Source of the DNA: Firmicutes bacterium UBA5389
GTDB taxonomy: Bacteria > Bacillota > DTU025
DNA length: 17,043 nucleotides
Reading direction: 5' to 3'
Assembly: GCA_002409965.1 (NCBI GenBank)
Contig: DHON01000120.1
Location: 1 to 17,043, forward strand
Part shown: one piece after another, positions 1 to 5,884 of the stretch
How the letters are laid out: each line of letters starts with the position of its first letter
Numbering within the stretch: the first letter of the stretch is position 1
Notes under the pieces: generated by a model
Seen by the model: the letters and a program-made list of their open reading frames with translations, nothing else
The model's database searches: none
What the model was told of the DNA's origin: nothing
Made by a program: the position numbers and the translations under genes

Positions 1-252
1 ACCACTATCACCAGGTCGGTATCGGCGAACTCGTCGTTGACCTGATCCATCTCGTACAGCTTGTCGTAAGGCACATCCACCTCGGCCAGAAGCACGTTCA
101 TGTGCCCCGGCATTCTGCCCGCGACAGGATGGATGGCCACCTTCACCTGCGCCCCATTGGCTTCAAGCCGATCCATGAGTGCCTTCACATCGCCCTGAGC
201 CTGCGCCAGGGCCATTCCGTAGCCCGGAACCACGATCACGCGCTTGGCCGCC
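1..252 (-). repeat. Tandem domain III repeat in pntB, second copy (extends beyond left edge)
   Basis: Bases 1-252 align with 553-804 at a constant offset of 552 bp, which is 184 codons, so the repeat keeps the reading frame. The first 98 bases are identical. About a dozen substitutions follow up to base ~245, all synonymous except one Ser-to-Arg change just before the VIVVPGYGM motif. Similarity fades at the interdomain linker. The repeat continues past the window edge, so its full length cannot be seen. Confidence 0.95.
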
Positions 253-1829
253 CTCGATATCCCCACGCACTGAGGCGTCGAATCCGCAGGCGAAGCCGAA
301 CCGCGGCCCGTGCGCGCCGCTGCTTCGATATCGCCGATGAACTCCCGCACTGTCTTGGCTGCGTCGCCCAGCAGCAGCGTAACCTTGTCGCTGGGTTCGT
401 ACAGCGGATTGTCAACGCCCGCGTAGCCGGGCTTTGTATCATAGTTGAATACGACGATGTGCTTTGCCTCATGCACGTTTAGAATGGGCATCCCGTAGAT
501 GGGCGTGCCCTCGGCGGTGTTAGCCGCCGGGTTGATCACATCGTTCGCCCCAACCACTATCACCAGGTCGGTATCGGCGAACTCGTCGTTGACCTGATCC
601 ATCTCGTACAGCTTGTCGTAAGGCACATCCACCTCGGCCAGCAGCACGTTCATGTGCCCCGGCATTCTGCCCGCGACAGGGTGGATAGCCACCTTCACCT
701 GCGCCCCATTGGCTTCGAGCCGATCCATGAGCGCCTTCACATCGCCCTGAGCCTGCGCCAAAGCCATGCCGTATCCGGGAACCACGATCACGCTCTTGGC
801 AGCCCGGGCCAGACCGACGTACCCCTGGACCCCGCCGCCCCCGCCTCCAACAGGTTTCTCAGGGGCAGGCCGCGATGGCGAAGCGGACGGAGCTGAACCC
901 CCCACGGCCCTCTTGCCGTTAGCCGGGCGGAGCACCGTTGTCTTGCCGGACAACACCTGGCCCAAAGACCGGTTCATTGCCCGACACATTATCTGAGTCA
1001 GGATCAGCCCTGACGCGCCTACCACAGCGCCGATGGCGATCAACAGAGGGTTACGGATAGCAAACCCCGAGATCGACGCCGCGACGCCCGAGAACGAGTT
1101 GAGCAGCGAGACCGTTATCGGCATATCGGCGCCGCCGACTTTGATCGTGAACAGCACCCCGTAGGCGAGCGACCCCACCAATACCAGAGCTGCGTAAGCC
1201 ACCGCCGCGGCGCCGCCGGACACGGCAGCCAGGAGGCCCAGGGCCAAGGTGACCACGAGAGCGAGGTTGTTGATTGTGGACTGTCCTTCGAAGATGATCG
1301 GCCTCTGGTTGATCTTCCCGGCCAGTTTGCCGGCGGCCATGAGGCTACCCGAGAAGGTGATGCCTCCCACAATCAGGCCAAGCACAGCCGTGACCTTCTC
1401 GAAGGCTCCAAACGCAACGGCATCGGCCGAAACGGCGCCGGCAGTCCAGAACGCTGCAACCAACGTCATCAGTGAGACTATCGCAGAACTGCCGCCTCCG
1501 AATCCGTTCAGCAAAGCCACCATCTGAGGCATCTGGATCATGGCCACCCTGACCGCCATGACGTAGCCGAGCGCCGCGCCGATGGCCATGGCGACCCACA
1601 GGACTCCCACGCCGACGATGCCTTCCGATACGAGAGTTACGATGATCGCGCCCGCCATGCTCGCCGCGCCCAGAAGGTTGCCCCTCACCGCAGTGGTGGG
1701 CGAACTCATCATCTTGATACCCCACACCGTACCGATTACACAGATCAGCCCGATCATGTCTGCAAGGCTTAATCCGAGAAAGACCGCATCCTTCCAGCTC
1801 ATTACATCATACAGCGGATAACTCCGCAT
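1..1829 (-). CDS. pntB: NAD(P) transhydrogenase beta subunit with duplicated domain III (3' end beyond window)
   Basis: Membrane subunit of the proton-translocating transhydrogenase: it carries most of the proton channel (domain II) and the NADP(H)-binding domain III. Reading leftwards, 609 codons are open to the window edge. Residues ~10-300 are hydrophobic domain II (NGFGGGSS, FEGQSTINN, NSFSGVAAS motifs). A Pro/Ser/Gly-rich linker with six Gly in a row follows, then domain III (VVPGYGMALAQAQ, HPVAGRMPGHMNVLLAE, GANDVINPAA, PGYAGVDNPLY). A second linker of about 25 residues leads into a second domain III, almost identical, still open at base 1 (ends ...ADTDLVIVV). By analogy with the first copy the protein should reach about 700 residues; ordinary PntB has about 460. 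The start is uncertain: ATG at 1829 has GGAG 11 nt and GGGAGGG 21 nt upstream; ATG at 1802, in the same frame, gives an N-terminus closer to usual PntB length. It is the last visible gene after pntA1 and pntA2. Confidence 0.95.
   Translation of the reverse strand, partial: MRSYPLYDVMSWKDAVFLGLSLADMIGLICVIGTVWGIKMMSSPTTAVRGNLLGAASMAGAIIVTLVSEGIVGVGVLWVAMAIGAALGYVMAVRVAMIQMPQMVALLNGFGGGSSAIVSLMTLVAAFWTAGAVSADAVAFGAFEKVTAVLGLIVGGITFSGSLMAAGKLAGKINQRPIIFEGQSTINNLALVVTLALGLLAAVSGGAAAVAYAALVLVGSLAYGVLFTIKVGGADMPITVSLLNSFSGVAASISGFAIRNPLLIAIGAVVGASGLILTQIMCRAMNRSLGQVLSGKTTVLRPANGKRAVGGSAPSASPSRPAPEKPVGGGGGGVQGYVGLARAAKSVIVVPGYGMALAQAQGDVKALMDRLEANGAQVKVAIHPVAGRMPGHMNVLLAEVDVPYDKLYEMDQVNDEFADTDLVIVVGANDVINPAANTAEGTPIYGMPILNVHEAKHIVVFNYDTKPGYAGVDNPLYEPSDKVTLLLGDAAKTVREFIGDIEAAARTGRGSASPADSTPQCVGISRAAKRVIVVPGYGMALAQAQGDVKALMDRLEANGAQVKVAIHPVAGRMPGHMNVLLAEVDVPYDKLYEMDQVNDEFADTDLVIV
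553..804 (-). repeat. Tandem domain III repeat in pntB, first copy (portion matched within window)
   Basis: This partner of the repeat at 1-252 encodes the N-terminal half of the first domain III. Only this part can be compared inside the window. The remainder of the first copy (about 250-552) should match sequence to the left of base 1. The preceding linker (poly-Gly, VQGYVGLARAAKS) differs from the linker before the second copy (SPADSTPQCVGISRAAKR), which argues against a simple assembly artefact. Confidence 0.93.
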
Positions 1830-1846
1830 GCCGCGGACAACTCCGC
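1814..1846 (-). promoter_or_regulatory. Twin small hairpins at the pntB translation start
   Basis: Reading leftwards, two near-identical 14-nt inverted repeats, GCGGAGTTGTCCGC (1846-1833) and GCGGAGTTATCCGC (1827-1814), are separated by 5 nt. The ATG at 1829 lies between them. Each could form a 5-bp stem with a 4-nt loop. The first contains the GGAG nearest to that ATG. If it folds, the stronger GGGAGGG at 1857-1851 would be left with about 7 unpaired nucleotides plus the hairpin before the ATG. A role in setting pntB translation is inference. Confidence 0.4.
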
Positions 1847-1864
1847 TGAACCCTCCCTATCTAG

Positions 1865-2149
1865 CTACTTTTTGAACATCCTGAGCATTCTGTCGGTAAC
1901 CAGAAACCCCCCGACCACGTTGATCATCGCCAGAACGATGGCCACCGCGCCGAGGAGTTGGCCTGCCGCAGAATTGCCCAGCGTCTGAGCCATGGCGGTA
2001 ACAGCGAGCGCCCCGAGCACGGTGACGCCCGATAAGGCGTTCGTGCCCGACATCAGCGGAGTATGCAGCAGACTGGGAACGGCGCTGATCACCTTGTACC
2101 CCACGATTGTAGCGATCACAAATAGGATCACAAGAGAAAGCGCAGACAC
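1865..2149 (-). CDS. pntA2: NAD(P) transhydrogenase alpha subunit part 2 (small membrane subunit)
   Basis: Small integral membrane protein of about 94 residues (also called PntAB). It supplies the remaining domain II helices to the transhydrogenase where the alpha chain is split into two genes. The sequence is almost wholly hydrophobic, with three likely membrane helices. It carries the family signature PSLLHTPLMSGTNALSG (about residues 25-41) and the conserved GGFLVTDRML near the C-terminus. GTG at 2149 is chosen because GGGAG lies 11 nt upstream; a GTG three codons earlier (2158) is only 2 nt from that GGGAG and is too close. The gene sits 57 bp after pntA1 and about 35 bp before pntB on the same strand, so co-transcription is very likely. 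Confidence 0.93.
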   Translation of the reverse strand: MSALSLVILFVIATIVGYKVISAVPSLLHTPLMSGTNALSGVTVLGALAVTAMAQTLGNSAAGQLLGAVAIVLAMINVVGGFLVTDRMLRMFKK

Positions 2150-2206
2150 TATGCCCACAACTCCCTACTTTTTCATCTTGACAGTGTCATCACCGCGGTC
2201 ATGCGC

Positions 2207-3400
2207 TCAGTGCTTCTTTGCGCTGCCCCCGCCGCCCATAGCCTCCAGCGCACCGGCGTGCACGAGAACTCCATCGCGGGTGACCAAAGACGATGCGATG
2301 ATCTGATCCGACATGTCGACGTCGATCTTGCCGTCTTTGACCAGGTTAGCTGCGTAGTTGAACACATTCTGGGCGAACATCCATGTGGACGCGGTGGGAA
2401 CCATTCCGGGGATGTTCTTGGTGCCGTCGATGCTGACGCCGTATTTCTCCAGTATGACCCCGGACTCGCTCAATGCGCAGTTTCCGCCCTGGTCGATGGA
2501 GATGTCGACAATGGCCGAACCAGGCCTCATCGACTTGACCATCTCCTCCGTGATCAGAACCGGCGCCAGCTTTCCGGGGATGAGAGCCGCGCTGACGACG
2601 ATGTCGGCGTCTGCAACTATCGGAGCCAGGACCGCGCGCTCCTTGAGCAGCCACTCTTCAGGCAGCTTGAGCGCGTATCCGCCCTCGCCGATGGCCAGTT
2701 CCGCCGGCACGCCCAGTTCAACGGCCTTCGCGCCTACGCTCTTCGCCTGCTCGCTCGCGGCCGGCCTGATATCGGCCGCGTAGACCACCGCGCCCAGCCG
2801 CTTGGCTGTGGCCACCGCCTGCAGACCGGCAACGCCGGTGCCTATGACCAGAACGTTGGAGGGCTTTATCATCCCGACCGCCGTGCCCACCATCGGCATG
2901 AACTTGGGCAGCCTGTTGGCGGCCATCAGCACCGCTTTGTAGCCAGCGACCGTGCTCATGGAGGTCAGAGCGTCCATGGCCTGAGCTCTGGATATGCGCG
3001 GGATCCCATCGAGCGTGAACGCCAGGACTCCCTTGGCCGCCATGTTCTTGACCATCTGATGGTTGCCTGGATACGCAGGATGCAGGAAGGTGATTATGCA
3101 CTGCCCCTTGCGCAGCAGATCGACCTCGTGCTTGCCGATGGCCTCGTTGAAGATGGGCTCCTTCACCTTCAGGATGATGTCGGCTCTTGCGAAGAGATCC
3201 TGAACGTCCGCCACCAATTCGCCGCCGGCAGCGGCGTACTGATCATCGTGGAAATAGGAGCCTTCCCCGGCTCCCTTCTCCACCAGAACCTTGGCGCCTT
3301 CCGCTACCATCTTCTTGACTGTGTCGGGTACAGCGGACACCCTGCGCTCGCCCTTCATGATCTCCGTGGGAACCCCGATAACAAGCCCTTGGAATCTCAT
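2207..3400 (-). CDS. pntA1: NAD(P) transhydrogenase alpha subunit part 1 (NAD(H)-binding domain I)
   Basis: Soluble NAD(H)-binding component (PntAA) of the transhydrogenase, related to alanine dehydrogenase; it passes hydride to NADP(H) held by PntB. It has 397 residues, the usual size for a split alpha chain. Visible motifs: N-terminal GVPTEIMKGERRVSAVP; the RQD loop as Arg135, Gln140 and Asp143 (PRISRAQAMD); Rossmann GTGVAG at 187-192 with Asp210 ending the next strand, as expected for NAD; and the mobile-loop region GTKNIPGMVPTAS. ATG at 3400 is chosen because GGGAG lies 9 nt upstream (3414-3410). An upstream in-frame extension to 3514 would overlap pncA and lacks family similarity. It ends in a Gly/Lys-rich tail (GGGGSAKKH). 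It follows pncA by 52 bp. Confidence 0.96.
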   Translation of the reverse strand: MRFQGLVIGVPTEIMKGERRVSAVPDTVKKMVAEGAKVLVEKGAGEGSYFHDDQYAAAGGELVADVQDLFARADIILKVKEPIFNEAIGKHEVDLLRKGQCIITFLHPAYPGNHQMVKNMAAKGVLAFTLDGIPRISRAQAMDALTSMSTVAGYKAVLMAANRLPKFMPMVGTAVGMIKPSNVLVIGTGVAGLQAVATAKRLGAVVYAADIRPAASEQAKSVGAKAVELGVPAELAIGEGGYALKLPEEWLLKERAVLAPIVADADIVVSAALIPGKLAPVLITEEMVKSMRPGSAIVDISIDQGGNCALSESGVILEKYGVSIDGTKNIPGMVPTASTWMFAQNVFNYAANLVKDGKIDVDMSDQIIASSLVTRDGVLVHAGALEAMGGGGSAKKH

Positions 3401-3452
3401 GTGCAGACACTCCCTGCTACATATGTATTTATGGATATCGGAGAAAGCGCCC

Positions 3453-4112
3453 CTACCTCGACGCTTCCCCAAGTACTCCCTTTGCCGCTCTTCCCGATGC
3501 GCCCAGCTGCCCACTGCTGATTATGTGCACTCCCGCCTCACGCATTTCGGCCACAGAGCGATCCACATCGCCCGAAGAGACCTCCACGCCGCGGCACCCA
3601 TCTTCTATCAGATACGTCGAAAACCCCAATGCCACGCCGTCGAGGGCTGTGAACTTCACGCAGTAGTCGGTAGCCAACCCCATGACGTAGATGGCATCAA
3701 CTCCGCGACTGCGCAGATAATCCTCCAGCCCAGTCGCATGACGCCGTCCATTGTCGAAAAACCCACTGTAGCTGTCAATGCCTGGATCCATTCCCTTGTG
3801 GATGATCTTCGCTATGCGCGCAGTATCGAGCCCGGGCGCAAACTCTGCCCCGGCGGTGCCCTGCACACAATGGTCGGGCCAAAGCATCTGAGGAAGGCCC
3901 GCCAGCTCAATCAGTTCGCCAACCCGCCCCCCCGGGTGCGCCGATGCAAAGCTCCCGTGCCCCGGCGGATGCCAGTCGGCGGTGGCCGCGACGATGTCGA
4001 AGCAACCCTGGACCGCATTCGCGATCGGTATCATCTCATTCCCGCCTCTAACAGCCAGCGCGCCACCAGGCAAGAAATCGTTCTGCAGGTCCACCAATAC
4101 CAGTGCCTCCAT
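3453..4112 (-). CDS. pncA: Nicotinamidase (isochorismatase-like hydrolase)
   Basis: Cytoplasmic hydrolase converting nicotinamide to nicotinate and ammonia, the entry step of the deamidating NAD salvage route. It has 219 residues. The catalytic triad is visible as Asp8 (DLQNDF), Lys106 (IIHKG) and Cys151 (ATDYCV). Metal ligands fit Asp47 and His49 (ADWHPPGHGSF) and His81 (WPDHCVQG). The WPxHC signature separates nicotinamidases from other isochorismatase-family enzymes. A GGTGGGGG stretch lies just upstream of the ATG. The last ~20 residues (Gly/Ala/Ser-rich) look like a non-conserved tail. It is the first gene of a same-strand run into pntA1-pntA2-pntB, linking NAD supply with NAD(P) redox exchange. 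Confidence 0.93.
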   Translation of the reverse strand: MEALVLVDLQNDFLPGGALAVRGGNEMIPIANAVQGCFDIVAATADWHPPGHGSFASAHPGGRVGELIELAGLPQMLWPDHCVQGTAGAEFAPGLDTARIAKIIHKGMDPGIDSYSGFFDNGRRHATGLEDYLRSRGVDAIYVMGLATDYCVKFTALDGVALGFSTYLIEDGCRGVEVSSGDVDRSVAEMREAGVHIISSGQLGASGRAAKGVLGEASR

Positions 4113-4197
4113 GAGGTCACCCCCACCATGTAAGGTTTCTACATCACTGGCTATTATCCTGTCGGCCCGCAGGGAATATGTGAAGCTGCATGACTAG

Positions 4198-4359
4198 GTG
4201 TTCGCGCCCGATGAAGCGACCACCCTCATCCTTGAAAACAGGCTGGCGCGGCTATCGGCAAGGCTGTCCGATGCCCATGCCAGCGACGAAAAACGAGCCC
4301 AGGTGGAACGGGACTTTGTGACGACATCGCGCGAGCTGGCGCGGTTGCGCCGGAGATGA
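4198..4359 (+). pseudogene. Possible remnant of a small coding sequence (helical, 53 codons after an in-frame stop)
   Basis: Between pncA and the ornithine cyclodeaminase-like gene, a 53-codon frame beginning with GTG encodes a charged helical peptide (ENRLARLSARLS, EKRAQVERD, SRELARLRRR) with a coiled-coil feel. There is no convincing ribosome binding site. The same frame is open upstream of a TAG at 4195-4197, with ARREYVKLHD just before it. This may be the C-terminal end of a decayed gene in which CAG became TAG. I do not recognise the family. It could be chance, but nothing else occupies this gap. Confidence 0.25.
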
Positions 4360-4369
4360 CAAGCTGAAA

Positions 4370-4426
4370 GAAGGGCCCAGCCGCGCTCTCCGCCCTCTCC
4401 CGCGAAGTCGATGCGCCGGGCCCTTC
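4370..4426 (-). terminator. Terminator-like inverted repeat after the ornithine cyclodeaminase-like gene
   Basis: GAAGGGCCC at 4370-4378 pairs perfectly with GGGCCCTTC at 4418-4426, and a few inner GC bases extend the stem. Read leftwards, the second arm is followed by TTTC, a weak T tract, about 17 bp after the stop codon at 4443. The roughly 39-nt loop is long for an intrinsic terminator, so the call is moderate. Confidence 0.45.
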
Positions 4427-4442
4427 AGAAACTGCAAACCCG

Positions 4443-5657
4443 CTAGCCTATGAGATGAGATCTGAGTTCCTTGAGGAACCATTCGACATCGCTCACTATC
4501 CCCACCGCCTGGTGTGACCCGCGGTCGGCCAGCTTGGTGACTGTGGCAGGGTTGATGTCGACGCAGATGGTTTTGACGCGCGCCGGGAGCAAGTTTCCGG
4601 TGGCAATCGAGTGCAGCATCGTCGACATCATGAGCGCAATCTCTACGCCCTTGATGCCCTTCCTCATGGCATCCTGGGCCAAAACGGAATCAGTGATCAC
4701 ATCGGGCAGCGGGCCGTCGTCTCTGATCGAACCAGCCAGCACAAAGGGAACGTTGTTCGTCACAAGGGCGTGCATGACTCCTTCTTTGAGAACGCCCGCG
4801 TCAACCGCCTGACGCAGCCCGCCCAGGTCCCGTATCCGGTTGATGGCCAACAGGTGGTGCATGTGTCCCATCGGCGCAGACGTGCCGTCCTTCATGTACA
4901 CTCCGAGCGACGTTCCATGCAGCGCCGACTCTACATCGTGCACCGCCACAGCGTTTCCGGCAAAGAATACGTTCACATAGCCCGCGTGGATGAGCGCTGC
5001 TAGATGCTTGCCCGCTCCTGTGTGGATGACCGCAGGCCCCGCCACTACCAGAACTTTCCCGCCCCGCTCGCGCGCTGCTCGGATCTCGCGCGCGATCTCC
5101 TCTACCATCAGCGATTTCTGGCGTTCGCTTGACACATCGCTCCCCATGAAGGAAAAGCCCTGCTCTTCGGCGGCCTTGTCCATCGCGGCGACCCGTACGC
5201 CCCCGTGGCCGATGATCACCTGCTCACCCCGGCGTAGCACTCCCACAGGGCAACACCTGGCTGCGAAATTCACCGGATCGACCACCACAGCGCAATCCAT
5301 CTCGATGTCGTCAACTGGAACCCACTTCCCGGCAACGTTCACGTAGGTTTCGATGTTGGTGCTTGAGTAGAACCCATCAGGGCACACCCCATCCTTGGCG
5401 ACTGTAGCCAACGTGACGGGCTGGCCGTCGATGGGCGTAGCGCCTAGTTGTTTGACTCTGTCGATAACCTCGTCGAGTCGCTCGCACGTGGACCCCGCGA
5501 TCTCGATCCTGGCGTAGCTCGTGTCGCTTGCGGCGCGGCCAATCCTCGTTTCGCGCAGGGTGAACTCTGCATCCATCTCCGCTATCGCGTCGATGACACG
5601 CGACAGCAACATGGTGTCAATGAGATGTCCTGAGAGCTCGATGTCAGTCGTATACAC
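4443..5657 (-). CDS. LOR/SDH-domain protein, probable archaeal-type ornithine cyclodeaminase (TIGR00300 family)
   Basis: 404-residue cytoplasmic protein matching the TIGR00300 / LOR-SDH family as I recall it. Characterised relatives (the Methanococcus maripaludis enzyme and the C-terminal half of cyanobacterial AgrE/ArgZ) convert ornithine to proline and ammonia with NAD. The N-terminal ~100 residues (GHLIDTMLLSRVIDAI, ATPIDGQPVTLATVAKDGV) fit the LOR/SDH domain. The middle has FYSSTNIETYV and FAARCCPVGVL. The C-terminal part is Rossmann-like (GKVLVVAGPAVIHTGAG, FFAGNAVAVHD, GHMHHLLAINRIR). No arginine dihydrolase domain is attached, so any ornithine must come from elsewhere. The start is GTG with AAGGAG 10 nt upstream. 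It is not related to the mu-crystallin type of ornithine cyclodeaminase. Catalytic assignment is by family only. Confidence 0.8.
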   Translation of the reverse strand: MYTTDIELSGHLIDTMLLSRVIDAIAEMDAEFTLRETRIGRAASDTSYARIEIAGSTCERLDEVIDRVKQLGATPIDGQPVTLATVAKDGVCPDGFYSSTNIETYVNVAGKWVPVDDIEMDCAVVVDPVNFAARCCPVGVLRRGEQVIIGHGGVRVAAMDKAAEEQGFSFMGSDVSSERQKSLMVEEIAREIRAARERGGKVLVVAGPAVIHTGAGKHLAALIHAGYVNVFFAGNAVAVHDVESALHGTSLGVYMKDGTSAPMGHMHHLLAINRIRDLGGLRQAVDAGVLKEGVMHALVTNNVPFVLAGSIRDDGPLPDVITDSVLAQDAMRKGIKGVEIALMMSTMLHSIATGNLLPARVKTICVDINPATVTKLADRGSHQAVGIVSDVEWFLKELRSHLIG

Positions 5658-5697
5658 CGGCTGATCACTCCTTGCTAGATATTCTTGGTCTGGATTC

Positions 5698-5723
5698 TAT
5701 ACACTACTCGTGCATAATGTATA
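5698..5723. promoter_or_regulatory. Inverted repeat TATACA-N14-TGTATA upstream of the ornithine cyclodeaminase-like gene
   Basis: TATACA at 5698-5703 and TGTATA at 5718-5723 form a perfect 6-bp inverted repeat with a 14-nt spacer, in an AT-rich patch about 40 bp upstream of the GTG at 5657. The patch also contains TATACA- and TAGAAT-like hexamers on the minus strand. It may be a promoter/operator, for example for an arginine-responsive repressor, but I see no good -35 and no clear ARG box. Confidence 0.25.
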
Positions 5724-5819
5724 CCCATATTCCGAAACTATAGCCTAAAATCCCCACATGATTCTATCAGATAACCGCTTCGGCAACAAGCAGGCCGCTC
5801 GCACGCCTGCCCGCCGCCA

Positions 5820-5848
5820 GTGACTTCGTGCGGTTGCCTGTCTATAAT
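5820..5848 (+). promoter_or_regulatory. Sigma-A-type promoter of mnmA
   Basis: GTGACT (5820-5825; four of six matches to TTGACA) is followed by a 17-bp spacer and a perfect TATAAT (5843-5848). Transcription would begin near 5855, leaving a leader of about 30 nt before the GTG at 5885. This rules against an earlier in-frame GTG at 5828, which lies inside the promoter. Confidence 0.65.
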
Positions 5849-5884
5849 GGGATTGAAAGCTCATCACCCAAGGGAGGGCACATC

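Noticed and set aside
1..804. Direct repeat considered as a mobile element or CRISPR-type repeat
   Set aside because: There are only two copies, the period is an exact multiple of three within one reading frame, and both encode domain III. This is an internal gene duplication.
2201..3520. Long plus-strand open frame (about 439 codons) opposite pntA1
   Set aside because: It mirrors pntA1 codons on the other strand, a common effect of high third-position GC. Its product has no recognisable family features, whereas the minus strand encodes a clear PntA1.
4252..4482. Minus-strand open frame of 76 codons after the ornithine cyclodeaminase-like gene
   Set aside because: It overlaps the end of that gene, spans the inverted repeat, is Arg/Gly/Pro-rich and has no ribosome binding site.
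5828..5884. Upstream in-frame GTG start for mnmA
   Set aside because: The TATAAT promoter lies inside this stretch, the residues do not match MnmA, and GGGAGGG supports the start at 5885.
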